DNA from: Chaunax sp. Z400
Taxonomy: Eukaryota > Chordata > Actinopteri > Lophiiformes > Chaunacidae
Length of the DNA stretch: 64,000 nt
Assembly: GCA_037577475.1 (NCBI GenBank)
Contig: CM075204.1
Span: 6,385,355 to 6,449,354 of the forward strand
Reading direction: 5' to 3'
Positions 1-13,300 of the stretch are shown piece by piece. The notes under the pieces are model-generated. The model was not told the DNA's origin, ran no database searches, and worked only from the letters and a program-made list of their open reading frames with translations. The first letter of the stretch is position 1, and each line of letters begins with the position of its first letter. The position numbers and the translations under genes are program-made.

Positions 1-400
1 AATCTGCTTCCTCACATAGAGCAATTAAAGAATGGAATAAGCTTCCCGTCAATCTGAAAATCTGCGCTGACTTCCGTATTTTCTCACGTGAGGTTAAGAC
101 ATGGATTTTAAGAAATCAGTCTTGTCAACATTGATTTTAAATCGTGACAACTTGTTTTTTATATTTTACAATGATTGTATTTTTAGTGTTTGAACTGTGT
201 TTTTTTTTGTTTGTTTTTTGGTGTAGTGTGTTGTGGTTTGTGTATGAATGTTCTTGATCACCTGCCCAGGGACTGCAGATGGAAATTAGCTGGTAGCTAA
301 ATCTGGTGCAAAGCATCTCTTCTCTACCTTGAGACTAATGTATTTGTACACGGTCCCTGATATAAATACACTTAATAAACTAAACTAAAATAAACTAAGA
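1..400 (+). mobile_element. 5'-truncated LINE: end of reverse-transcriptase ORF plus 3' tail
   Basis: Positions 3-134 read in frame as the last 43 residues of a non-LTR retrotransposon polyprotein, including the typical WNKLPVNLK block followed by an F-x(4)-VKTWIL-like helix, and stop at TGA 132-134. After the stop comes an AT-rich 3' region that ends in TAATAAACTAAACTAAAATAAAC-type repeats near 361-400, as LINE 3' tails do. The 5' part lies outside the window or was never inserted. The clade (Rex, L2 or similar) cannot be decided from this fragment. It is a dead copy lying in the mpped1 intron or flank. Confidence 0.6.
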
Positions 401-1596
<1,196 letters not shown>

Positions 1597-1598
<2 letters not shown>

Positions 1599-4500
1599 AC
1601 CGTGACAGTGAGAAGGGCGCTGCAGGCTAGTCTCTGACACATCTCTAATCCTCCGTATTGTCAGAGTCAGATATATTCTGCCTTCCAGCACTGTCTTCCT
1701 CCCTCCTTCCTCCTTCCTCACTCCATCTGTCCCTCCTCCTTTTGCTCACCCGTTCCTCTCCATCTTTCTAAATCTCCCTCAAACCTCCACCCATAACTAT
1801 GGCATTCATTCTCTCCTCTTATTTGGTGCACAAACGTGAAGTTTGTCTTTTGAATCCTCCACCCCTCCCTCTCTGTCTCTCTCACTCTCACCTCCTCTCA
1901 TTCAGTGTCTATGTCTCTCACCCCCTCTCAGCATCTCCTGCTGTTAGGAGCAGCCCACTATGGTGGGCTGATTCGCATGTGTGCTGGCCCACGATTAGAT
2001 ATCAAAGTCTGTAACAAACTGGGAATTGAATAGTGTGTGTCTGCACTATTTTTTAGCCAGGATGAATAATTAAAGTGAAGAACTTTTCTCTTAACAACTC
2101 CGTCTTCTCTCTCTAACTCGGCTCCCTGCTGTGCTGAGTGGGCCGACTGAGGCTAACTTTCACATGCTCGCCATGTACAATGACAAATGCACATTTTTTA
2201 CCTCTGCGCACGCCTCTATATGTCCATGAGCGCCGCTGTGTCTGAGTTACAACTGTCAAATTTGCACCGACGAGCGTTGCTAAACCCGTAGTGTGGGAGG
2301 GGAGAGGGGGAAGGGGATGGTGGGAGGAAAGTAAGGCTGATGGAGGCTCTGCTTCTCAATGCTTTCATTTGTCACTTCTTGTGAAACCATTGTTATGAGT
2401 CTTCAGCTGAGAAGAGGAAAATTTTAATTTCGTCTTTTTAATGTCTTGTATTCTGGTTCATTACTTCTGCTATGAATTGTCTTGTCTGACTTCCTCTGGA
2501 GTTGTTTTAGGGGGGCGACGGCTCTGACTCTGGCTCTCCGTGCTGCTGTTGCTGGTCTAGGCATTGCAGGCTTTTTTATTGTTCACTTCACTGTCAGGTA
2601 GCTGTGGTTAACAGGCTGTCACTAAGTTTAAAGACAGAAAGTTGGAGTTAGAAAACTGGAAATAGTTTTGGTAGGACTTAATAATTGCTTTGTGTTTGGA
2701 TCAATAGAGCAGCTCTGTAGCTGTAATTACTCGGTAAGGTTGTTTGATTGATTAAAGAAGAAGAAACAATTGTAATCTCTCTATTCTGTGATTTTGATGG
2801 TCTGTTCTGTTCATGTCAGATATGATGCATGTCTGTCCTTCTTGTGTGGCTTTTTTCCTCGTATTTGGAGGAAAAGGCCCTGCTGTTTGACCTTAGTTAA
2901 ATAACAATACCAAGAAATTACAGATAAGGAAAAGGTTGGTGTGACTTTATCACAAGACGTGTCCAATATTACACATTTACAAGTCAGCCCAGCTCCTGAA
3001 TGAGCCGGTGATCGTTGTACAGTACGTGCAGCATTACCCCTGTTTTGGGCAGTCAGCTCACGTACATTGTTACAGTGACATGGTAGGAAAAGCACAGAGA
3101 GGCAGTCGGGGAGAACATCTGTGGTTCAGAATTCAACAACCTGCTTAAGAGATGGACCAGTCGGCAGTCTCACCTGCAGAGGCCTCAGACGTGACCTCTG
3201 ACCTCTGACCCTCATTGAAACATTACGTTTCCTAATGAGGTGGATAAGAACATACAAGGGTGTTAAAAGATGGGCGTCAGGCAGGGGAAGTTTGGAAATA
3301 AAACTGTGCTTCAAAGTTCTCTGATAAAGAGGCAAATAAGCATCTCGACTTAAGTACTGCACATCAAATACAGAGGACTGTGTGTGTCTGTATTGTGTAG
3401 ACCGCTGCACTCCACTCCCCCAACATGTCTCCCAGGCAGATATTAGGGTTGTTAAGTCGTGAGTAGTTAATTAACTCTAGAGGTGATCACAGTTGGGTTT
3501 TTTCACTGCGTCAGTGCATGTAGTGATTAGCATGAGGCCCGTGTTACTCATTAAGACGGACCTCGTTACTGTAATCCTCTTTAGTACTCATTACCACACC
3601 TCTCCTCACCTCGCCGACTCTTCCTCCTTTTATTTGTTGGCTTTGTTTGCTCTATTTTTTTTCTCCTATGTCTCTTGTTTGAAACCATATTGAACCCAGG
3701 TATGAAAAACAGGCTTGTGACAGGGAGGACATTGGTTCAATTCCTCTAACGGACAGGAAAGACCTGGGTTGGGAAAGTGAAAAGAGGAGAAGAGGCACTT
3801 GGCCGGTGGCAAAGGGGTGTCCTCAAGCTGCCGCTCAGCAATCCCAGCTGCCCCAGTGGAGCCAACAGTCGCCACACTGGGCACCTCCCAGTAGTGAATG
3901 TGATCAGGGTGATCCTGCTGTAACTAAAAGCATCAATGTGTCGTTACTTCTCTAAATACTTTCTGACTTCCCTCCTCTATATGTGACCATATGTCCAAGC
4001 TCATTAGTTCTTAGGCAGCAGGACAGTGTACATAAGATTAATTCAAAATAAAATGTTATTAATTGATGTCTGATGTCTATTGTAGAGTAGAAGAAGATAT
4101 ATCGGACTTTGAATAGACACAGAATACATGTCAGGAGATACATTCACTATATATGTTGACAATAAGAAGCTACAACTGTATGTACAGTAGATTATGTTCA
4201 TGAATGTGAATCTGAAAAATTTAACTATTGCTGCAAGATGTTTTTTTCTTTTGACAAGTAGTCACATGAAATGCCTTTTCATTTTGTAAATGGTTTAGTG
4301 ATTTTTTTAATGAAAGTTATGAAATAACAGAGTGAGCTGATATGAAATTGTTTCAAATTTAATCTAGTATTTATAATTACATGAGAGTTCCAAAATGATG
4401 GACTACAGTAAATGGGAGATTTGCTGGTTTCCCATGACATCATGTATTTTGCCCAATTAAAAAAAAAAAAATCTTTTGTACAACCTTGAATTTAAAAAAG

Positions 4501-5656
4501 TTGGGACAATCGTCAAAGCAGGCCTTCAGTGTCATTAAGTTATTAGAATTAATCAACATTAGTTGTTATGAGCCTCCTGTGTGCTCATGGTTCGACTAAC
4601 ACAGGCAACCTGCTGCATGTCAGCCATACATCCACAGTCACACCCCCCCCATCCCCCACACCTTATGAAGCTGCGATGTTCAATAGAAGCCTTCAGAATG
4701 AGAGGATTTGGTTTAAATGTCAGACAAATATCTTTAGTGGTTGGAGGAAAAAGACGTTGTCCTCTGCATATCTGTGATTGATGATGAAAAGATGTCTTAA
4801 AGACATGCCATAAAAACCTTCATTTGAGCTATGAAAGGATGTCACTTGGACGTCGGTACTGAGCACTAAAAAGATGTTTAAAAAGGACGTTAAGCTTACA
4901 TTAATGTCTTCTTTCAGCGGGTCAGCGTAATGTTTGGTTTGCTTCCCACGTCTCTCATCAGAGTGACTCATGGTGGAGCCTTTAGCAGCTAATGAGCAGA
5001 CATGTTGTCCTGAGCTGGACTCCATCAGGTGGCCTTTCTGCTGCTGGATGTGTTACCAGGCCGCTGTTGTGTCTATGTTATGGTTACTTCAGTGCCAGCT
5101 TTGGATCATAGAGACGCTACATATGTTTTGGTCAGTGTTCAAAAAGTGTTACACCTACAGTTTGATACCCAGTCATGCTTCTTCCTGACCTGACTCCAGA
5201 CTCTGCTGGACGTCAGGATACCTTCACTGCTGATGTGGCTTTCAAAAGATTTCCACTGAAGCACAGAAGGCAGCCTCTCAGAGAGCGGAGCTGCTCCGCT
5301 GGCAGCACGTCGTTTCCCCCACTAACGAGGAGAGTGAGGGGCAGAAATGAAAAGGGAGAGAGGCATGGAGAGATGGAGTAATACGTCAAGAGGAGACAGA
5401 GATGGAAGGAGGAGGAGGAGGAGGAAAGGGGAGACGAACCGACGTGATATTAAGAAGAGAGAGAAAAAGGCATCAGTGTCTCGCAGCCCTCAGCAGAAGC
5501 ATTCAATGATTCATGGACTTTCTCCGGTGATATCAGTGGGCCTCAGTAAGACACACACATGTAAGGACACACACACAGTGATAGATGGGAGCTCAAAACT
5601 TAAGAGAGGAGTTGTGCATTGGCCTGTTTGTGTTAAAGCTCTAAATGCATTTTAGA
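1597..5656. other. Non-coding stretch with one SINE-like fragment
   Basis: A pyrimidine-rich zone at about 1680-1930 contains many CTCC and CTCT runs. The rest is ordinary non-coding DNA with short A and T runs (4458-4471). A purine-rich zone lies at 5330-5470 (GGAGGAGGAGG). No exon with conserved coding content was found. If the gene model for mpped1 is right, this is intron. Confidence 0.4.
3695..3915 (+). mobile_element. Degenerate tRNA-derived SINE-like element
   Basis: The segment contains a good RNA polymerase III B-box-like stretch, GGTTCAATTCC, at 3734-3744. It is followed by a body with the phrases found in fish SINE tails (CCCAGCTGCCCCAGTGGAGCC and a GCCACACTGGGCAC block). There is no cloverleaf, so this is not a tRNA gene. 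The family is unassigned. Confidence 0.35.
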
Positions 5657-6029
5657 TTAAAGGAACAGTTCATCCAAAACTGAAGATTTAGTCATTATCT
5701 AGAGATCCCAAACTGATTTGAAAAAAATGTCATTTACAGCCTGTTTTAAGATCAAACTTTCACTGTAGCCACTGAACTAAACACACTGACGCAGATTCCA
5801 CCGTACGACCAGTATGGAGTGGTTTTATGTTTGCTTTTGGTTGTTTCTTACGTTTTAAAACAAGTCCCCATCTTCCTCTCATTCAGATGTTTGGATAATG
5901 CTGCAGCACTGTTTACTGTGAAGCTCCAGAAATGTTTTGTGGACTTAGAAAGTTCAGCTGACTTTCAATCAGCTCTGGGGTGAAGGGACAATGACTGCAT
6001 CTTCATTTTTGGGTGAAATGTTCCTTTAA
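5657..6029. mobile_element. MITE with 23-bp terminal inverted repeats
   Basis: The element begins TTAAAGGAACAGTTCATCC at 5657 and ends with the near inverse, GGGTGAAATGTTCCTTTAA, at 6029. The two 23-bp ends match at 21 of 23 positions. Length is about 373 bp with no coding capacity. The same ends occur in a well-known short element of percomorph genomes. A one-ended fragment with related sequence (AAAGGGACAGTTCAGTCAAA) starts near 59066. The TTAA at each end may be part of the target site. Confidence 0.7.
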
Positions 6030-6091
6030 ACAAGCAAACAAGACTTATTCTCTTGTCCTTAACAGAGTTGAAGCCAGTAACTCTGAGTGTA

Positions 6092-6093
<2 letters not shown>

Positions 6094-6129
<36 letters not shown>

Positions 6130-6150
6130 GGGTGGGGGTGTGTGTGTGTG
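6094..6150. repeat. (GT)n microsatellite
   Basis: About 57 bp of GT dinucleotides, interrupted once by GGGTGGGGG. Confidence 0.9.
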
Positions 6151-8136
6151 AAATCAGATTGATGGTTTGGACGTTGTTTTTCTCCCAGTGTGCTGCCTGA
6201 AGGCGTGCCTATAGGGATTGAACGCTCTAACACAAACATCTGTTTTTCCCTTTTTAAAACCCAACAAATACGGGCGCAGCACATTAACAGAATCTTCAAT
6301 AAGCTTCACCCGGTTCTCCTCCTCTAAGTTAACACAAATCATTTTTACCGTTGTAATCCCTTACCTGATAAAAACCTAATTCCGGAGCTGGATATTATCC
6401 ATGGAATTACATGCAGTTAGTCTCTGGTCTGCTCAGCGAACACAGGAGTGGATCTCTCACGGAGAGAAGCGACGGTCATTTCCTCACCACAGATAATCTC
6501 TTTTTAGCAGCTGTGACGGAGACGCCCACAGTCGCTATGGAGACGTTTTCCTGTCATGGTGGACACTATGAAGAGGTTTTTCTGCTAAGTGAGATATAAA
6601 CTGTTTGAAAAAAAGTCGACGTCTTCGCTTACAGAATAATTGATGTCAGCTGCTGTACTTTATAAAGGGTGCTGTAATCCTTATCTTGGATCATCACTGG
6701 TTTAGGTGTGACTGGATGACAAATTATAGGTAATGGTTGTTGTGATTTATAACCTTTATTTGTTTAAAGGTTATAGAAAGAAAGTTTTTGATTTGAGAAA
6801 AGGCTCAGAAGCTGATCAATCACAGTTTGCCTGTACATGTATTAAAGATACTATAGGCTTTAAATGTTTTAGCAAATTAACTACAAAGAGCGCAAACTAA
6901 GCAAACAATAAGTTTTTTAAATTACTTCCAACCATCCAGTTTTCAATTTATTAGTTAAACGAATATAAAACTCTGAAAATCAACTTTTCATCACAGGTAA
7001 AAAGTAACAATAACCCATATTTACCTCCGCCAAGGAGGTTATGTGATCGGTTCAGTTTGTTTGTCTGTTTGTTTGTTTGTCTGTGTGTTTGTTTGTTTTT
7101 TTGTTAGTTAGCAGGATTATGAAAAAACTAATGGAAGGATTTGCATGAAACTTTCACCAAAGATGGACCCTAGCATATCCTAGAGGTGATTAGAGTTTGG
7201 TATGATGATCCTGATTCTGTGAATTTTTTAAAGGGCCTTGGTGGAGGTTTGTCTTGTTATTTTTTTTTATATATAAAATCATACCAGAGCAGCAGACTCT
7301 AGATTTTAGAACGCTGTCATAATATGAAAGAGTCTTCCTGACTGAACTGAGCTTAACACGTCCCGTTCTGAGGTTTGAAGCATTTTAATACACAGCTGAT
7401 GCTGTCATTGTAGCAGGAACAGTGAACTGAAATGAAATGAAACAAAAGCTCCCTGAGGGATAAGAAATCAATCTAAACTCTGATTTGGAAAATGGTTGTG
7501 AATAATTGACATGATTGAATAAAACATAGTGTACATCTATGGAAGCATCTCATCCCTCGTTCTCTCCGTCCTCATGAATCTTTCTCTTTGCTTACGGATC
7601 CCTCTGTTAGGATAAATCACCATGGTTAGTCATTACAGGGGGGGAATCCTCTTTACTGTCTCTCCTCTCCCCTCCTGCCCTCTCTTCATCCCTCTGTTCA
7701 CACTGACAGAGTCTGGAGCGTCAATCTCACCACAGAGCTCATTCCATTTTAATTCAGACGTCCATGTTGAGATAGACATGAATATTACATTCCACAGGCT
7801 CTATTAAAATGCTGAGGCCAGTGTAAGTGTTTTAATATTCGCTGTGTAAATTATTGAGATTGTGTTCGCCAGATCATTCGTCAGAAATGTTTAGCCTCTG
7901 ATGTGGGGAAAGTGATGGAATTTTAATCGCCAGCTGAAATAGGACGTGATTCCCATGATGGGCCGCCATATGTGCTTGACCACCCCTCCCTGATCATGAG
8001 GTCACCGGTGGGGGGGGGGACCTCAGATCACTGTTTTTTTTTAGCTTTTGAGATCAGCGAGAAAGAAAAGTGTGTGATTCCCATCATCAGGCCTGTCCTC
8101 TTGTGTCCTCATCTGTCTTTCATGTCTCCGAGCATG

Positions 8137-8137
<1 letters not shown>
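6151..8137. other. Non-coding stretch, possible conserved element at about 7700-7970
   Basis: Apart from the dispersed repeat at 7020-7260, this is unique sequence without coding signal. The part at about 7700-7970 has balanced composition, several TTTTAAT and TAATATT cores and no repeat features. It resembles the conserved non-coding elements often found in introns of neuronal genes, but nothing here proves conservation. Confidence 0.3.
7020..7260 (+). mobile_element. Dispersed fish repeat with ACCTCCGCC / GGNGGAGGT ends
   Basis: The copy starts TTACCTCCGCCAAGGAGG and ends CCTTGGTGGAGGTTTG, so the two ends are short inverted repeats. The inside has the usual GTTTGTTTGT run, then AGCAGGATTATG, a GATTAGAGTTTGGT block and GATCCTGATTCTG. 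At least seven more full or partial copies lie in this window (near 10509, 19788, 36420, 42706, 46071, 51030 and 55170). There is no open reading frame. I know the family as common in teleosts but do not assign a name. Confidence 0.65.
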
Positions 8138-8211
<74 letters not shown>

Positions 8212-8254
8212 CACACACACATACACACACACACCTACACACAAAGACACACAC
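8138..8254. repeat. (CA)n microsatellite
   Basis: Pure CA to 8208, then imperfect CA with CT, AT and AAAG interruptions to about 8254. Confidence 0.95.
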
Positions 8255-10251
8255 TCTGGAAATTATTCTAAAAACCCCTCATCTGATGTTCCACTGAGCA
8301 CAGACGTGTTTGGCAGCAGCCATGGCGATAAAGTTGGCGTTTCGAGCGACTGCACTCAGCAATTTAAAAAAAAGCGGCAGCGACAGACGTCGCCGCCTAT
8401 GGTTGCACTCACACACACGTGCACCGTGTTGGAGAGGAAGATGGATCGGAGTACAGATCGTAAGTGACATGTTAATTTCTTCTCCGTCACTCACGGCCGA
8501 GGCGTCCGCTATCAAAGTAAAGGGACATGAGCCCCAGCCATCAGGACTCCCCCATCTTCCTCTCCTCTCATTCCTCCCTTCCTCCCTCCTCGTCTTCCTG
8601 TCGTGGAGTGTTCCAGAGTGTGACTGTCATCAAGGAGATGTTTAATGTAAATTTCTGCTCTCCGGTCTCCCTATCATGGGATCTGTTTGATTCCTTCCCT
8701 CAGACAACTGCTCTCCTCCCCCAGGGGTTCATACCAAAGGTCAAACTATATGTTTTTGACCATTACATCCAAAAAAGGTTTATGTGGGGCACAAAAAGAG
8801 GACTGAGAGGCTGTCAGGGCCGGGTTTGTAGTTCTGGGTGGGCCTTTTAATCACAGAGGTCAACACTGTTTGCCTTCCAGTACATCTGGTTGATGAGCAG
8901 ACTTTTAAATCTTATTCTAAGGCATTCTGGGAAATCTTATTGTACTTCCCACGACAGTTTGTGTTTCTTACAAAAGGGACGCACAGATGTATTGCTCACA
9001 TCACGAAATTGAAACATCGTATTTCATCTATCATGTTTTTTTGCCATGAATTCAACCAATACCTCCATTCATTTGGAACACTGACATTTTAATTCTACTG
9101 AATTGTTTAAGTTGATTGCAGGGAGATGGACTGCTGAGTGAGCTAGGTTGGTTTGTAACAAGAGAGAGAGAGAGAGAGAGAGCAGCTCACTGCACTGTCA
9201 ATTCACAACTCAGAAGAAACCATCTATTTCAAGGAAATATGGAGAGATCAGACAGACAAACTACCTCCCATCATGCCCACATTGTCTTCTGTCTTTCAAT
9301 CAGACAAACCTATACTTAATCCACCCTGGGAGTGATGAGACACCAGCTGGACCGTTCTCCAGATCTCATGTTGTATCTGGACCGATGTAAAATGGGCCAT
9401 TGTGATTGGTCCAGACCACACAACAAGTGTGTTTGTTTGCTTTTAGATAGGGAAACATAGTTCTAGTCGTTATTGTGTATTTTAAGTGTTACTCTTGATG
9501 TTTAAAAATAAAAGTTAAGAATTTATATCATGCCAGTCATGTCGGAAAAGACAAAAAGGGTTGGTATTACTGTATGTGTTGATTTTAACAACATTTGACA
9601 GTCGGCATTTTCATGAGTTTTGATGGAGAGCAAGATATTTACTGTTGGTGCCAAAAAAGGTTCACATGCTAAACACAGGAAGTCATATTACAAACTGATC
9701 GTGTTTGACCTCAGCAGAAAATGGACTCGTCTCAATTGTCCAGTCGAATCAACTATGCTATAAACTTCACCAGTTTCTTATTTTGTCCTCACCACTTCTA
9801 AAGTTACAAATCGACTCATTTTAAACAGGAAATATTCACATATTCACTCACATCTAAATACAAGACGAATGAGGCTCTGTTTTAATCCTAATCATCATCA
9901 TTTACAAATGTTTAGTATATCCTGCAGTGTATTCATATTCAGGACTACCTAACTGTAGTTATGACTCTTGCAGGTTGTCTCTTATGTTCTCCTGTTTGGT
10001 TTGTGTGTTGTCTATGTGACCATTATCACACATACGAGTCCAACGAAACTATTTCCTCATTAACGACCAGTGCTATTAATCGAACGGCCAGGAGAGGAGA
10101 GAGAGTCCAAATCATGACGCCTGGCCAACGGCTGACATGAATTCTATATTCAAAATATCCTACATAATGTTGTGTGTTCTTCTGACAGCAAATGTGTTAA
10201 CAAAACTCTCTGTTTCTTTGTGTGTATGTGTTTGTGTGTGTCTGTCTGCAG
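8255..10251. other. Non-coding stretch before the first mpped1 exon seen here
   Basis: A short (GA)n tract lies at 9161-9182. No conserved reading frame was found. The last 50 bases before 10252 form a TG- and T-rich tract that serves as the 3' splice-site region of the mpped1 exon. Confidence 0.4.
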
Positions 10252-10367
10252 GCAGCCTTGGTACTATGGCTGGGGCTTTAACTTGCCTCGCGGCCAGGCC
10301 CTGCTGGACAAGTGGAACCAGGTCCCGGACAACACAGACATCCTGGTTACACACTGCCCCCCATTGG
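10252..10367 (+). CDS. mpped1: mpped1 exon with the WGFNLPRGQ and TH-x-PPLG motifs
   Basis: The acceptor is TCTGTCTGCAG before 10252 and the donor is G|GTGAGA after 10367. The first base completes a codon begun upstream and the last base starts the Gly of PPLG. It encodes QPWYYGWGFNLPRG and so on to LVTHCPPLG. The histidine of THxPP is expected to help bind the metal centre. As I recall, mammalian MPPED1 and MPPED2 have Gly where this copy has Cys (THCPP rather than THGPP). Confidence 0.92.
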
Positions 10368-13300
10368 GTGAGACACACATTGCACACACACAGAGAACGC
10401 ATGTGTGTATACACATATGCATAAGTGCGCATATAAGGACATATGTGAGAATGCAAAACATATGTTTCGATTATGTGTGCGCATATATATATTGTTGGCA
10501 TTAGTTTATTACCTCCGCCAAGGGAGGAGGTTATGTTTTTGCCTGCGTTGGTTGGTTTGTTGGTTTGTGAACAGGTTTTTTTTTTTTTAAGTAATGGACG
10601 AATTTTGATGAAATGTTCAGGAGATGTCGGACGTGGTCTAAGGAAGAAGTGATTAGATTTTGGTGGTGATCTGAATCACCGTCTGGATCCAGGATTTTTT
10701 TTCTAGGATTAAACTGCCACATGTAGACCTACACTTGTAATGTCATGATTACAAGGCTCCCCAAGATGGGGCTGTCTGCCACAAAATGACAGAAATCTCC
10801 ATCCTGACAAATGTATTTAATTGATTCATGTTCATATTACAGCTTATGAATTTCAACAAAACATTACCCCGTTTTAATATACTTCCTTTTGTCCTGGTTG
10901 TGTGTGTGGTTTTGAGTTTTGTGTGTCGGGACGTGCAGCGCGGTCACATACTGTAGATGTGTGCATGTAACTTGACAGGGAAAAGTTGAACTCTGATCTC
11001 CTTTCTGGTTTGATCTTAAATCAAATATGTCCCTAAATCCATCAGTTGTGTATGATTGTGGTGTTAAGATGTATTCTACCAAACATTTGGTTACAAATCA
11101 GTTCGATGCACACCCCTAAGCACTGCCTACGAACTGCTATAGTTCTCCCACTTCATTGGCCAGTAAGAAAACAAACCTTATGAGACAGCCATAGTGGCTT
11201 AAACATGTCAAGGTGCTGAAACGGTTCCTGCTGCAGAGCTTTCATGCATCACCAGTTGCAGATCCCAGTCATTCATTGGCATTCATAGGTCACAACAGCT
11301 CTCTGCCATTATCCCCACACAGGACATTCAGAGTGGATGATTTTACAGGCTGTGCAGGAGAGAGGATCCATCAACTTACCTCACTACCTCCAAACAATGA
11401 GGTTCAGGTAGCAGCAGAGTCTAAACCACTGACTGAGACGACCCCAAATCTTCCACCGGTGTATTCCAGAGGTTTTGTCTCTTTTTTTTTTTTACATGTT
11501 TAGTGGAAAACGCTGATCCCATCTCACACAATGTGCTCCTCAGTTGACTTGATAATATAGCAGCAGCAGACATGTCATTGCTTGCTTGGAAATCAAAGAA
11601 TCAGCTCATATGTGTGACACGTGTGGAGTATGGAAAGATGGATTCCATAGGGAAAATGCAAACTGTGTCACAGAGAAATAAAAACAAGAAACAACAAGCT
11701 GTTTCTGGTCAACTTATATTTACAGGTAATGTTGACTAAAAAAAAGCTGTGGCTACTTTTATAGAAACAGTTTTTCATTATTTCTTTGAGAGCAGCCTGT
11801 CTCAGTGATTTAGGAGATTTGGATTTGTGTTTGAAGATGCTCCTCTCGAAGGATTGTGATTGGTTTGACATAAAAAGCTCAGCTGAGTCAGGAGCTCTTT
11901 CATAAACACACACAGTAGGCTACACATCACTACCACACATACACACTCATAGCACAATACAACTACACGTTTGGATGAGTCAAAGACAGCCAAGATATCA
12001 GAGGAAACCTTTTCCATGTTATAACTGTAGTATAAGGATGCATACAAGACCTGAAATATTACAGCTAAGAGACAAATACTGACAACGTATTTCCCTGCAT
12101 CACTTCTTTTTGTGCACCTGTCTTTTCTCCTTTACATTAAACTCGTGTGCTTTAATCATAGAGCCTGACAAACTGCTGCTCTTGTCATTAAACCTGCCAT
12201 TACCAAATATGCAGCAAGAGAACTTATTCCTGACAAATCGGGGCGTAATCCACAATGGACAATAATAAAAACAGAATTGTCCACACAAGAGTTTTCCCAA
12301 AACTCAAAGCCCCTTTTCTGACACTTTACAGTTTTTGCGAAGAAATAGTAGAGGATTGCATTATTAATATAATATTAATTCTATATATTATTTCTTGATG
12401 TCCAGTCCATTTGTTTGGTGGGGAAGGTGGTAAAATAATTACGTCATGGAATTTTCTGACTGTTTACTTTAAGCCATACAGACACATTTTTTATGGATGA
12501 TAGTATCATATTATTGGAGTTTGGTGCTACAACAGATGCAAACCTTCCATATTGCTAAAGTCGGCACCTGGGCCTTGTTAAGATGGTGACATGGTTAAAG
12601 TATGGTTACATTAGCTTTCTGAACAATTCAACTTTTAAATTCAGGCCAGACACACATTTCTTGTTTCCAATGTATATTTTGAGCAGAGACATAAGAACCT
12701 GTAAATATTGCATTAAGGCTTTACTCTGTTATTGGTCAGTACTGAGACTGACTTCCAGCTCATCTTTTCTTACACCTCCATATGTATATGTTGCAGATTA
12801 GGTAAAATCACTTGCTGCAAGCTAACACAACACAGAAGGTACCCCTCATTTTAAAGACTGAGAATGACAGGATTCATCATTATGTTTTTATCTTGTTTTT
12901 ATTTACATTATGTACACAATTATATAATTCAATTCAACTTATCTAAATAGCACCAAATCACAAATAAACTTATATAAAAAAAAAGAGCAGGTCTAGACAA
13001 CCTCATTATTCTAAAAAGATCCAACAACTCCACCATGAGCAAGCACTTGGCAACTGTGGCGGCGAAAAACTACCTTTTTTACAAAGGTAGAAACATCGAG
13101 CAGATCCGAGACTCATGGTGGACGGCCCTCTGCTTTGACCGGTTGGGGTGAGAGACAGAGAGAGAGAGAGAGAGGCAGAGGGAGAGGGGGAGAGAGAGAG
13201 AGGCAGAGGGAGAGAAGGAGAACATTTATACATTTATATACAATACCAAAGGATATCTGGATGGAGGTCGTCCTCTCGGCTTCATCACTCAGGGCCACGA

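Noticed and set aside
3734..3744. B-box-like GGTTCAATTCC suggesting a tRNA gene
   Set aside because: There is no matching acceptor stem, anticodon arm or A-box at the right distance. It is better explained as an old SINE.
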